Positions 16,830 to 24,704 of a stretch of DNA of 64,000 bases are shown here, one piece after another. The notes under the pieces are model-generated. The model saw only the letters and a program-made list of their open reading frames with translations, was not told the origin of the DNA and did no database searches. Position 1 is the first letter of the stretch. Each line of letters opens with the position of its first letter. The position numbers were made by a program, and so were the translations under genes. The DNA comes from Mumia sp050632745 (GTDB lineage: Bacteria; Actinomycetota; Actinomycetes; Propionibacteriales; Nocardioidaceae), in assembly GCF_050632745.1 (NCBI RefSeq), contig NZ_JBODSD010000005.1, positions 124,001-188,000 on the forward strand, given 5' to 3'.

Positions 16830-16860
16830 CGCGCCGCCCCGCGGCGAGCTCCGACGGGTC

Positions 16861-16897
16861 GAATGCAGGCAAGACGCTCGAGGTCTGGCCTGCATTC
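16861..16897 (+). terminator. Hairpin terminator of the small plus-strand gene
   Basis: GAATGCAGGC (16861-16870) pairs with GCCTGCATTC (16888-16897); the stem continues with AGAC/GTCT around a 7-nt loop. It lies between two convergent genes and directly faces the terminator at 16930. Confidence 0.65.
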
Positions 16898-16929
16898 GTT
16901 CTGCTCGCGCCTGGTGACGCGAGCGCTGC

Positions 16930-16966
16930 GATGCGGGCCGGACACGCTCAGCGTCCGGCCCGCATC
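16930..16966 (-). terminator. Hairpin terminator of the GH3 gene
   Basis: GATGCGGGCCGGAC (16930-16943) pairs perfectly with 16953-16966 around a 9-nt loop. It begins 17 bp after the stop of the minus-strand GH3 gene. Confidence 0.8.
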
Positions 16967-16982
16967 TGGCTTGCGCCTCCCG

Positions 16983-18842
16983 TCAGAAACCGAGGCCGTG
17001 ACCGAACGGGAACAGCTCGCCCGTCCCGTCGGCACGCGGGATGGAGACGGGCAGGCGCCCGGCCGGGTCCACCTCGCCGAACAGCACCCGCACGAGCGAC
17101 TCGACCTGACCTGCGGTGTAGCCGTAGGTGTCGAGCACGGTCTGCGCCTCAGGGAAGGACGCGACGTCGTACGGGTTGCGCATCGCCGCGACCACGACCG
17201 GCTTCCCGGTCGCCAGCAGGGCCCGCACCAGGTTCGTCTGTGCCACCGCGGCCGGCGTCGGTAGTCCGGTGTCCGCGTTGACGGCGTAGGCGTTGTTGGT
17301 CGACACCACCACGAGGTCGGCGTTCTGCGCGGCCGCGACGGCGTTCGCGATGGCGGTCGCCGACGGTGTCGTGCCTGACTCGAGGACCTGCGTGGTCGCT
17401 CCCCGTGCCGCGAGCGCCGTCGCCATCGTCTGGGTCGTACCGACGCCCCATCCGGCGACGAGGACGCGGCGCGGACCGGCCGCCAGCGGCAGCAGCCCTG
17501 CGTCGTTCTTCACCAGCGTCGTCGTCCGGTCGGTGATCGCCTGGGCATCGGCGAGGTGCTGCGGCGCACCCACCACCTGCGTGGCGGCGGCCGCGTCGAC
17601 GTACGGGTCCTGGAAGATGCCGCGCTTGTGCTTGTGCATCAGGATCCGGTAGACGGACTCGTCGAGCCGCTGCTTGCTGATCTCCCCGCTGCGGACGGCG
17701 TCGAGGACGGCGTTGTAGGCGGTGTCCATCTGCGGCGGCACCAGCAGCTGGTCGGCACCGGCGAGGAAGGCCTTCACCGGCGCCACGTTCGGCGGGTACG
17801 TCGAGGTCGCGCCCTGCATGTCGAGGGCGTCGGTCACGATCAGTCCGTCGAACCCGAGCTCCTCGCGCAGCAGCCCGGTGAGGATCTTGTGCGACATCGT
17901 CGCGGGCACGCCCGGGTCGATCGCCGGCAGCACGACGTGGGCGGTCATGATCGTGTCGATCCCCGCGGCGATCGCGGCACGGAAGGGCGGCAGGTCGATG
18001 GCGTCCATCTCGGCGCGCGTGTGGGTCACCTCGGGCAGGCCGAAGTGGCTGTCCTTGCCGGTGTCGCCGTGGCCCGGGAAGTGCTTCGCGACGGCGGAGA
18101 CGCCACCGGAGTGGTAGCCGCGGACCTGCGCCGCGACGAGGTCGGACACCAGTGCCGGGTCGGAGCCGATCGACCGGATGCCGATGACGGGGTTGTTCGG
18201 GTTGACGTTGACGTCGGCCACCGGGGCGTAGTCCTGCGTGACGCCGACCGCGGCCAGCTCGGTGCCGATGACCTCGGCCGAGCGGTGGGCGTCGTCCGCC
18301 GACCGGCCCGCCCCGAGCGCCATGTTGCCGGGCATCTGGGTCGCGGGGGGTCCGAAGCGGGCGACGAGCGCACCGCCCTCCTGGTCGACCGCGATCTGCA
18401 GCGGGATGCTGCGAGGCTGCGCCAGGGCGGCCTCCTGCAGGCCGTTGGAGAGCGTCGCCACCTGGGCCGGGCTGCCGATGTTGTCGTCGTTGTTGCGCGT
18501 CGTGTAGTAGATGACGCCGCCGGGCTGGTACTTCGCGACCGCCTGCGCCGGCGTGTCGACGCCGTACAGCCGCTGGTTGACGGCCTTCGCGGTGTCGCTG
18601 ACGTTGTTGGCGTCGCGGCCCGCGACCTCGATGACGAAGAGCTGGCCGACCTTCTGCTCCACGGTCATGTGGCGCAGGAGGGAGATCACCTTGCCGCGGT
18701 ACGGGGCGTCGCCGGAGTGGCCGGGGTCGCTGGCGGTCGCCGCGGGTGGACCGAACGCCGCGACCAGCACGAGGGCCAGGCCGAGGACGAGGAGCCGGAG
18801 CGGTGTCCGGCGTTGGAGGAGGGATGCTGGACGGACGGACAT
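16983..18842 (-). CDS. Secreted GH3 beta-N-acetylhexosaminidase (NagZ-like)
   Basis: 619 residues. A signal peptide (to about residue 38, TAS/DPG) shows export. The GH3 barrel carries the NagZ signature KHFPGHGDTGKDSH near residue 262, whose Asp-His pair is the general acid, and the nucleophile Asp in VTDALDM. A second alpha/beta sandwich domain follows (from about 430), ending ELFPFGHGLGF. NagZ-type enzymes release N-acetylglucosamine from muropeptides or chitin oligomers; two-domain secreted forms are typical of Gram-positives. CGGAGG precedes the ATG by 5 nt. A palindromic operator sits 20 bp upstream and a hairpin terminator follows. Confidence 0.9.
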   Translation of the reverse strand: MSVRPASLLQRRTPLRLLVLGLALVLVAAFGPPAATASDPGHSGDAPYRGKVISLLRHMTVEQKVGQLFVIEVAGRDANNVSDTAKAVNQRLYGVDTPAQAVAKYQPGGVIYYTTRNNDDNIGSPAQVATLSNGLQEAALAQPRSIPLQIAVDQEGGALVARFGPPATQMPGNMALGAGRSADDAHRSAEVIGTELAAVGVTQDYAPVADVNVNPNNPVIGIRSIGSDPALVSDLVAAQVRGYHSGGVSAVAKHFPGHGDTGKDSHFGLPEVTHTRAEMDAIDLPPFRAAIAAGIDTIMTAHVVLPAIDPGVPATMSHKILTGLLREELGFDGLIVTDALDMQGATSTYPPNVAPVKAFLAGADQLLVPPQMDTAYNAVLDAVRSGEISKQRLDESVYRILMHKHKRGIFQDPYVDAAAATQVVGAPQHLADAQAITDRTTTLVKNDAGLLPLAAGPRRVLVAGWGVGTTQTMATALAARGATTQVLESGTTPSATAIANAVAAAQNADLVVVSTNNAYAVNADTGLPTPAAVAQTNLVRALLATGKPVVVAAMRNPYDVASFPEAQTVLDTYGYTAGQVESLVRVLFGEVDPAGRLPVSIPRADGTGELFPFGHGLGF

Positions 18843-18862
18843 GAGAGCCTCCGGGGGGTCAC

Positions 18863-18888
18863 TGTCGTGTGACGAGAATCACACGACA
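18863..18888. promoter_or_regulatory. Perfect 10-bp inverted-repeat operator upstream of the GH3 gene
   Basis: TGTCGTGTGA (18863-18872) and TCACACGACA (18879-18888) flank a 6-bp centre. It lies 20-46 bp before the GH3 start and 66 bp before the divergent acetyltransferase start, so it could control both. The motif is unlike the DasR element. Confidence 0.7.
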
Positions 18889-18953
18889 ATAGCGCTTGAC
18901 CAGTTCATGCGCACTGCCCGGAAATGTCGGGCCGCTCTGTCAGCATCGGGGCC

Positions 18954-19538
18954 ATGTTCGAGGAGCGACGCCTGCCGACACGCACCCCCGAGTCCCGCGC
19001 GTTCGCCGAGCGCGTCCAGCACGTCATGGACCTGACGTCACGTCTCAACGTGCTCCGGCACAGCGACGTCGAGGCGCGCAACGCGCTGCTCGCCGAGATC
19101 TTCGGCGGACCGCTCCCGGACTCGCTCACGATCTACCCGCCGTTCTACTGCGACTACGGCCTCGGTGCCGCGTTCGGCGAGCGCGTCTTCATCAACCAGG
19201 GGTGCTTTTTCCTCGACCTCGGCGGCATCACGCTCGGTGACCGCGTGCTGATCGGGCCGAACGTCACCCTGAGCACCGCAGGTCATCCGGTCGACGTCAC
19301 AGGACGGCTCGACGCCCTCACCTACGCGCCGATCGTGGTCGAGGACGACGTCTGGATCGGCGCCGGAGCGACGATCGCGCCGGGCGTCACGATCGGCCAT
19401 GGCTCGGTCGTCGGCGCCGGCACCGTCGTTGCCAAGGACGTCCCGCCGCTCACGGTGGTGACCGGCGCGACCCACGTCGAGCGGCACAGCGTCGAGCCGC
19501 ACAGCGACGCGCGCGACAGCGACGTCACGAGCCGCTGA
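18954..19538 (+). CDS. Maltose O-acetyltransferase-like hexapeptide acetyltransferase
   Basis: 194 residues. An N-terminal helical region (RLNVLRHSDVEARNALLAEI) is followed by left-handed beta-helix hexapeptide repeats and the catalytic His in TAGHPVD near residue 114, as in maltose/galactoside acetyltransferases and NodL. It should transfer acetyl from acetyl-CoA to a sugar or related acceptor. The start at 18954 has a CAGCAT box 7 nt upstream, suggesting a leaderless mRNA; an ATG at 18924 in frame is possible. Its 3' end overlaps the convergent DHFR-like gene by 14 bp. Confidence 0.8.
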   Translation: MFEERRLPTRTPESRAFAERVQHVMDLTSRLNVLRHSDVEARNALLAEIFGGPLPDSLTIYPPFYCDYGLGAAFGERVFINQGCFFLDLGGITLGDRVLIGPNVTLSTAGHPVDVTGRLDALTYAPIVVEDDVWIGAGATIAPGVTIGHGSVVGAGTVVAKDVPPLTVVTGATHVERHSVEPHSDARDSDVTSR

Positions 19539-20115
19539 CGTGCAGCGTGGGTCGATAGACGAGCTCCTGGATGGCGCCGTCGAGCGTGCAGGACTCGATC
19601 AGCTCGAGGTCGAAGTCGTCCGCCCCGCGAAAGATCGGGTCAGTCCCGGTCTTGCCGGTGATGACCGGGAACACCGTCACCTGGACGCGGTCGACGAGAC
19701 CGGCAGCCATCAGCGCCCTGTTCATCGACAGGCTGCCGTGCGAGCGAAGCGGCACGTCGGACTCCTCCTTGAGCCGGGCCACGACGTCGACGGCATCACC
19801 GGGCACGAGGGTCGCGTCCGCCCAGTCGAGGGGATCCTCGAGGGTGTTCGACACCACCGTCGCCGGCAGCGCGCACAACCGCGAGACCCAGGGGTCACGC
19901 ACTTCCGACTCCTCGGTGCTCGCGCTCAGCAGGTCGACGAACGCCCGGTAGGTGTTGGCGCCGAGGACCAGCCGCTGCTCCGGGGTGTACTGGGCGAGGC
20001 GGTGGTCGAGCAGCTCCGGGCCCTGCTTGCCCCAGTAGCCACCCCAGTCGCCGCCGGCGGCGGTGCCGTAGCCGTCAAGGCTGGAGAAGACGTCGAAGGT
20101 GTAGGTCGCGGTCAT
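19525..20115 (-). CDS. Dihydrofolate-reductase/RibD-C-like protein
   Basis: 196 residues, intact relative of the frameshifted gene at 5450-6009. The protein starts MTATYTFDVFSSLDGYGTAA and has the RibD C-terminal fold with RSHGSLSMNRALMAAGLVDR and the FPVITGKTGTDPIF loop. NADPH binding is expected; the substrate is unknown, and this family is rarely true folate reductase. ATG at 20115 follows GAGGAGAGCATC. Confidence 0.85.
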   Translation of the reverse strand: MTATYTFDVFSSLDGYGTAAGGDWGGYWGKQGPELLDHRLAQYTPEQRLVLGANTYRAFVDLLSASTEESEVRDPWVSRLCALPATVVSNTLEDPLDWADATLVPGDAVDVVARLKEESDVPLRSHGSLSMNRALMAAGLVDRVQVTVFPVITGKTGTDPIFRGADDFDLELIESCTLDGAIQELVYRPTLHVSGS

Positions 20116-20378
20116 GATGCTCTCCTCGAAGGGGACGGTCGGTCTCTGAGTGCAGACCGCGGCCACGCCAGAACTCATCGCTCGGCATCGTCGGAGAGTC
20201 GCGAGCGAAGTTGTTCAGGGTCGGGACTGGTGAAGCGATCATCGCGTGGGTCACTGCACGGCACGGGCTATCCCGGCAACGTTCTCGTCGTAAAACCGTG
20301 CTCACCCCAATCTGTCCTGAACAAGTTCCCGTGATACCTTCCTTTTCACCAGACGGGGATAACCGACGAGGAGGTCCG

Positions 20379-20621
20379 GTGAAGCGCACGCGCAAGGTCG
20401 CAGCTCCGCTCCCGAAGACGTGGCACCGACAGCTGTTGTCCCTGCAGAACGAGCTCATGCGCGAGGAGCTCGCGGCGCAGCCCGGCGCGGTCATCATGAC
20501 GACGCACTGGGCAGCCCACCGCGTCCGCAGTGAGGACCCCAGCACCTGGATCGCGCAGGTCGCTACGCTCTCGCGCGAGGCTCTCGCCTCCGCGACGCAC
20601 GGGACCGGAGTCGCCGCATGA
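20379..20621 (+). CDS. Small conserved-looking protein, unknown
   Basis: 80 residues from a GTG preceded by GAGGAGGTCCG. The sequence is helical and amphipathic (TWHRQLLSLQNELMREELAA), soluble, with no recognised domain. High third-position GC in this frame and a 4-bp ATGA overlap with the next small gene support both as real. Upstream, CCTGAACAA at 20316-20324 mirrors TTGTTCAGG at 20211-20219 across the divergent promoter region. Confidence 0.6.
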   Translation: MKRTRKVAAPLPKTWHRQLLSLQNELMREELAAQPGAVIMTTHWAAHRVRSEDPSTWIAQVATLSREALASATHGTGVAA

Positions 20622-20773
20622 CGACCTTCCTGACCACCTACGGCCTCAAGAGCCGGCGCGCGCTCGCCCGCCTGATCAGTGCAGGCGCCGAGCCGCACGG
20701 GCGAGAGCTCGGCAGCACTGTCCACACCTTCGAACGCACCGACGAGCTCGCGGCGGCCACCGTCCCCGGGTGA
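20618..20773 (+). CDS. 51-residue protein, unknown
   Basis: Starts at the ATG that overlaps the stop of the previous gene (ATGA). It begins MTTFLTTYGLKSRRALARLI and looks like a small helical basic-then-acidic protein; no family is recognised. Position, coupling and codon bias are the support. Together the two genes form a tiny operon ending just before the metal-sensor operator. Confidence 0.5.
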   Translation: MTTFLTTYGLKSRRALARLISAGAEPHGRELGSTVHTFERTDELAAATVPG

Positions 20774-20801
20774 GGGCCACGGCTCCCACAAGTTCAGGGT
20801 T

Positions 20802-20815
20802 TCGTGAATTCACGA
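20802..20815. promoter_or_regulatory. 14-bp palindromic operator of the ArsR/CmtR-type repressor
   Basis: TCGTGAATTCACGA is perfectly self-complementary. It lies just upstream of the TACTGT -10 box (20823-20828), covering the -35/spacer area, the position from which an ArsR-family repressor would block its own operon. Confidence 0.7.
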
Positions 20816-20822
20816 TTCGCTG

Positions 20823-20828
20823 TACTGT
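20823..20828 (+). promoter_or_regulatory. -10 box of the leaderless metal-sensor operon
   Basis: TACTGT is followed by 6 nt and the GTG start at 20835. No ribosome site is present. Confidence 0.55.
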
Positions 20829-20834
20829 CCACGG

Positions 20835-21170
20835 GTGACCATCGCGCCCGCCGCCCTGACCCACGTCGACGCCCTCGCGCGCCTCGGCCACGCCCTCTCC
20901 GACCCGACGCGCACCCGCATCCTGCTCTCGCTGCGTGAGGCACCAGCATTCCCTTCGGACCTCGCCGACGCCCTCGGCGTGAGCCGCCAGGTGATGTCCA
21001 ACCAGCTGGCGTGCCTCCGCGGCTGCGGGCTGGTCGAGGCGATCCCGGAGGGCCGCCGCACGTGGTACCGCCTGGCCGACGCACACCTGGCGCCGGCGCT
21101 CGACGACCTGCTCAAGCTCGTCCTGTTCGTCGAGCCCGACTGCTGCGACGGCGAAGGCTGCACCTGCTGA
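20835..21170 (+). CDS. cmtR: CmtR-like ArsR-family metal sensor
   Basis: 111 residues. A winged helix of the ArsR family carries SRQVMSNQLACLRGCGLVEA, the CmtR recognition-helix motif in which two cysteines (C60 and C64) bind Cd(II)/Pb(II). A third ligand in mycobacterial CmtR is a C-terminal Cys; here the tail DCCDGEGCTC offers four. It should repress its operon by binding the palindrome at 20802-20815 and release on soft-metal binding. The stop overlaps the start of a cation transporter, as expected for a resistance pair. Confidence 0.85.
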   Translation: MTIAPAALTHVDALARLGHALSDPTRTRILLSLREAPAFPSDLADALGVSRQVMSNQLACLRGCGLVEAIPEGRRTWYRLADAHLAPALDDLLKLVLFVEPDCCDGEGCTC

Positions 21171-21826
21171 TGAGCTCGCGTCAGCGCGGCTCCGCCCTGC
21201 TCACGACGTCGCGACGTGCACTCCTCGAGCGCCGCATCCGCTGGATCGTGGCGGCGACGATCGCCTACAACATCGTCGAGGCGGTAATCGCGCTGACCGC
21301 CGGCCGCATCGCGTCCTCCACCGCCCTCGTCGCCTTCGGCCTGGACTCGGTTGTCGAGGTGCTGTCCGCAGCGGCCGTCGCCTGGCAGTTCGCCTCTCCC
21401 GAGCCCCATCACCGCGAACGCACGGCGATGCGGCTGATCGCGTTCTCGTTCTTCGGCCTCGCCGCGTTCGTCGCCGTCGACGCCGTCCGGACCCTGATCG
21501 GCGCCGCGCAGCCGGACCACTCCCCCGTCGGCATCGCGCTCGCGGCCGTCAGCCTCGTCGTGATGCCGCTGCTGTCGTGGTACGAGCGTCGTACCGGTCA
21601 CGAGCTCGGATCCGCCTCGGCGGTCGCGGACTCGAAGCAGACCCTCATGTGCTCCTTCCTCTCGGCGGTCCTGCTCGTCGGCCTGCTGCTCAACGGCGCG
21701 CTCGGGTGGTCCTGGGCCGACCCGGTCGCGGCCCTCGTGATCGCCGGCTTCGCGCTCCGGGAAGGCGCCGAGGCGTGGCGCGGAGACGCCTGCCACGCCC
21801 GCGAGCACGACTCACCGACACCATGA
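21170..21826 (+). CDS. Cation diffusion facilitator-type transporter
   Basis: 218 residues with five to six hydrophobic segments. The CDF hallmarks are FGLDSVVEVLSAAAVAW (metal-site Asp in helix 2) and VADSKQTLMCSFLS with Asp in helix 5. The usual long cytoplasmic C-terminal domain is missing, so it is a short CDF form. Start ATG overlaps the sensor's TGA by 1 nt (TGATG). Predicted efflux of Cd/Zn/Co-like ions under CmtR control. Confidence 0.82.
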   Translation: MSSRQRGSALLTTSRRALLERRIRWIVAATIAYNIVEAVIALTAGRIASSTALVAFGLDSVVEVLSAAAVAWQFASPEPHHRERTAMRLIAFSFFGLAAFVAVDAVRTLIGAAQPDHSPVGIALAAVSLVVMPLLSWYERRTGHELGSASAVADSKQTLMCSFLSAVLLVGLLLNGALGWSWADPVAALVIAGFALREGAEAWRGDACHAREHDSPTP

Positions 21827-21917
21827 TGTTAATGGCGAATCACTTCCTTCCGGCTCCTCGGCGCACTACTGTCGTCGCGACAGCACGCCGACAGCAGCAC
21901 CCCGTGGAGGTTGATCG

Positions 21918-22397
21918 ATGCTCACGAGTTCGCACCCCGTACGCCGCCGTTGGGACGAGCTGCGGGCCCAGGAGGGCCCCGTGGACATCCGGCTCCTCGA
22001 CGAGCTGTGGGGTGACCTCGAGACGGTCGACGCCGCACAGGTCCTCGGCAGCTGGAAGGGGTTCGCCTTCCCGACCGGCCACCCGCTCGAGCGGCAGCTG
22101 ACCAAGAGCCGGTGGCACGGCAAGCGCTTCGCCTCGGCGCACTCGGCCCAGCCGCTGATCTGCACCGACGACGACGGCAACCTGTTCTCCGACCTCGAGT
22201 CCGGGCGAGGCGAGGCGAGCCTGTGGAACGTCGAGTTCCGGGGCGAGGTCACCGCGACCATGGTCTACGACGGGATGCCGATCTTCGACCACTTCAAGCG
22301 GGTGGACACCGACACCCTGATGGGCGTCATGAACGGCAAGCCGGAGCTCGTGCTGGCCGACGGTCAGCACTTCTACTTCGGCCTGGAGCGCGAGTGA
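21918..22397 (+). CDS. GXWXG/DUF4334 protein
   Basis: 159 residues. The N-terminal GXWXG motif is GSWKG near residue 44 and the rest matches DUF4334 (FRGEVTATMVYDGMPIFDHF). The family is found beside oxidoreductases of alcohol or steroid-like substrate breakdown, but its activity is unknown. ATG follows GTGGAGGTTGATCG, and the stop overlaps the GTG of the alcohol dehydrogenase (GTGA), so the two work in one transcript. Confidence 0.82.
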   Translation: MLTSSHPVRRRWDELRAQEGPVDIRLLDELWGDLETVDAAQVLGSWKGFAFPTGHPLERQLTKSRWHGKRFASAHSAQPLICTDDDGNLFSDLESGRGEASLWNVEFRGEVTATMVYDGMPIFDHFKRVDTDTLMGVMNGKPELVLADGQHFYFGLERE

Positions 22398-23449
22398 CGA
22401 CCGTCCTGCTGCACCAGGGGGACGGTCCGGCGACGCTCGTCGACGCCAGCCTCGACGACCTGCGGCCGGACGAGGTGCTCGTGCGGATCGAGGCCACGGG
22501 CCTGTGCCACACCGACCTGGTCACGCTGGCCGGGCTGCGGGGCGCACCCGCCGTGCTCGGCCACGAGGGGTGCGGGCGCGTCGAGCGCATCGGCTCCGCC
22601 GTCACCGGCCTCGCCGCGGGCGACCGCGTGGTGATCTCCTTCCGCTACTGCGGTCGGTGCTCGCAGTGCAGCGCCGGCCACCCGGCGTACTGCGAGCAGG
22701 CGACGCAGCTCAACAGCTCCGGTCGCCGACCGGACGGCACCCCCACGATCACCGTCGACGGTGAACCGGTGTTCGCGTCGTTCTTCGGGCAGTCGTCCTT
22801 CGCGTCCCACGCGATCGCCCCCGCACAGTCCTGCGTCCGGATCCCCGCCGACGTGCCGGCGCACGTCGCGGCTCCTCTGGGCTGCGGTTTCCTCACCGGC
22901 GCCGGCGCCGTGCTCAACACGCTGGCTCCGCATGAGGGAGACCGGCTCCTCGTCGTCGGAGGCGGGGGCGTCGGGGCCGCCGCAGCCGCCACCGCGATCG
23001 CCGTCGGGGTGGAGGTCGTCGTGGTGGATCCGCTGAAGCAGCGTCGCGCGCTCGCGGAGTCGCTCGGCGCCGCGGCGTACGCGAGCCTCGACGACCCGAT
23101 CCCTCCGGTCACGCACGCCCTCGACACGACGGGTCGTGCCGACGTGATCGCAGCGACGCTCACGACACTCTCCCCCCGCGGGATCCTCGCGCTGGTCGGG
23201 CTCGGCAAGGCGCGCGGCGAGATCGACCTGCGCGACGTCATGCTGCGCGGGCTGCAGCTGCGGGGCTGCGTCGAGGGGGACGCGGAGCCGGCGGTGATCG
23301 TCCCCGTCCTGGTCGAGCTGTACCGCGGGGGCCGGCTCCCCCTGGACCGGCTCGTAGCCAGGTTCGGGCTCGACGCGTTCGATGCCGCGGTCAAGGCGCA
23401 GCGGGACGGGCACGCGGCCAAGGTCGTCCTCGTTCCCCCTGGTGCGTGA
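22394..23449 (+). CDS. Zinc-dependent alcohol dehydrogenase
   Basis: 351 residues of the MDR superfamily. The catalytic zinc ligands are in ATGLCHTDL and LGHEGCGRVE, the structural zinc site has four Cys in CGRCSQCSAGHPAYC, and the NAD-binding segment is VVGGGGVGAAAA. This is the aryl-alcohol/class III-like subgroup that oxidises primary or benzylic alcohols. GTG start is coupled to the DUF4334 gene, suggesting a shared substrate. Confidence 0.88.
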   Translation: MTTVLLHQGDGPATLVDASLDDLRPDEVLVRIEATGLCHTDLVTLAGLRGAPAVLGHEGCGRVERIGSAVTGLAAGDRVVISFRYCGRCSQCSAGHPAYCEQATQLNSSGRRPDGTPTITVDGEPVFASFFGQSSFASHAIAPAQSCVRIPADVPAHVAAPLGCGFLTGAGAVLNTLAPHEGDRLLVVGGGGVGAAAAATAIAVGVEVVVVDPLKQRRALAESLGAAAYASLDDPIPPVTHALDTTGRADVIAATLTTLSPRGILALVGLGKARGEIDLRDVMLRGLQLRGCVEGDAEPAVIVPVLVELYRGGRLPLDRLVARFGLDAFDAAVKAQRDGHAAKVVLVPPGA

Positions 23450-23456
23450 TTGGGGC

Positions 23457-23462
23457 GATAAT
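23457..23462 (+). promoter_or_regulatory. -10 box of a leaderless promoter
   Basis: GATAAT, 6 nt before the ATG at 23469; close to the consensus TATAAT. Confidence 0.55.
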
Positions 23463-23468
23463 CGCCTC

Positions 23469-23906
23469 ATGACCGGACGCGAGGAGTTCCTCGCCTGGGT
23501 GCGGTCGGAGCTCAGGGACGCGGAGATCGCCGTCCACAACGGCGACGCCGGGCCACGCCGCGCCCTCTGGTCGCGCCGCGACCCGGTGAGCGTGCTCGGG
23601 GCCTGGCGGAACGCGAGCGGGCAAGAAGAGCTCGACGCGCTGTTCGCCCATCTCGCGGCGAGCTTCTCGGACTGCACGTCGTACGAGTTCGAGCTCCTCG
23701 AGGCGGAGGTCGCCGGAGACGTCGCGTACACGGTGGGTCTCGAGCACACGTCGGCCTCCGTCGACGGTGTCCCGAGGACCTACACCCTGCGGGCGACGCA
23801 GATCTACCGGCGCGAGGACGGTGCCTGGAAGGTTGCGCACCGGCACGGGAGCGCACCGCCCGAGGCTCCCCCAGGGACGGGCTCGGGGGACCCCGAGCAG
23901 CACTAG
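23469..23906 (+). CDS. SnoaL-like/NTF2-fold protein
   Basis: 145 residues with the cone-shaped alpha+beta NTF2 pattern: N-terminal helices (FLAWVRSELRDAEIAVHNGD), then strands ending RATQIYRREDGAWKVAHRH, typical of SnoaL_3 or ketosteroid-isomerase-like proteins. Activity unknown. A GATAAT box at 23457-23462 lies 6 nt before the ATG, so the mRNA is probably leaderless and separate from the upstream dehydrogenase. Confidence 0.8.
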   Translation: MTGREEFLAWVRSELRDAEIAVHNGDAGPRRALWSRRDPVSVLGAWRNASGQEELDALFAHLAASFSDCTSYEFELLEAEVAGDVAYTVGLEHTSASVDGVPRTYTLRATQIYRREDGAWKVAHRHGSAPPEAPPGTGSGDPEQH

Positions 23907-23909
23907 CCT
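23904..23909 (+). promoter_or_regulatory. -10 box of a leaderless promoter
   Basis: TAGCCT, overlapping the stop of the SnoaL-like gene and 6 nt before the ATG at 23916. Confidence 0.5.
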
Positions 23910-23915
23910 GGTCCC

Positions 23916-24647
23916 ATGGTGAGGCTGGCGGCGGAAGGCCGCTTCGAGACGTTCGGCTCGCAGCATCTCGCCGCCCTGGGTGTGCTCGCGATCGGTCTCT
24001 TCGCCGTGGTGTGGATCGGCTGGCGCGTGCGCGACACGCCGGCGGAGACGCGCGTGAGCAGGACGCTCGCCGTCGGCATCTGCGCGGTGACCATCCCGCT
24101 CCAGGTGATGCAGTTCCTGCCGGCGGAGTGGAACCCCCGGACCTCGCTCCCCTTCCAGCTCTGCGACCTCGCCTGGGTCTTCGCCGTCCACGCCCTCTGG
24201 ACGCGCTCGCGCCTCACCACGACGGTGACCTACCTGTGGGGCATCACCCTCACGACGCAGGGGATGCTGACGCCGGACCTGGCCGCGGTCTGGCCGGAGC
24301 CGCGCTTCCTCATGTTCTGGGCGATGCACATCCTCATCGTCTGGGCGGCGGTCTACCTCGTCGTCGGACTCGGGATCTGGCCGACCTGGGCGACCTACCG
24401 TCGTACGGTCGCGATCACGCTCGTGTGGGCGGTGCTCGCGTTCACCTACAACGCGTTCGCGGGCGTCAACTACGGCTATCTCAACGCGAAGCCCCACCGC
24501 GCCTCGCTCCTGGACCTCCTCGGTCCGTGGCCCCTCTACGTGGTCCTCGAGATCGCGATCGTCGCAGCCGTCTGGGCGCTGCTCACCTGGCCGTGGACCC
24601 GCCGCGAGGCCACCGCGGGTGTCGCCGCCACGCGATCGAGCGCCTGA
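23916..24647 (+). CDS. YwaF/TIGR02206 family membrane protein
   Basis: 243 residues with about six transmembrane helices. FETFGSQHLAALGVLAIGLF at the N-terminus, LPFQLCDLAW in the middle and YNAFAGVNYGYLNAKP near residue 178 are the conserved motifs of the YwaF family of bacterial membrane proteins. Function unknown. The start follows a -10 box by 6 nt. Confidence 0.85.
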   Translation: MVRLAAEGRFETFGSQHLAALGVLAIGLFAVVWIGWRVRDTPAETRVSRTLAVGICAVTIPLQVMQFLPAEWNPRTSLPFQLCDLAWVFAVHALWTRSRLTTTVTYLWGITLTTQGMLTPDLAAVWPEPRFLMFWAMHILIVWAAVYLVVGLGIWPTWATYRRTVAITLVWAVLAFTYNAFAGVNYGYLNAKPHRASLLDLLGPWPLYVVLEIAIVAAVWALLTWPWTRREATAGVAATRSSA

Positions 24648-24704
24648 CCGCCCGCACGCCGCCGGGGTAGCGTGGCCGTCACCCACCGATCCGGACGTGA
24701 TCCC

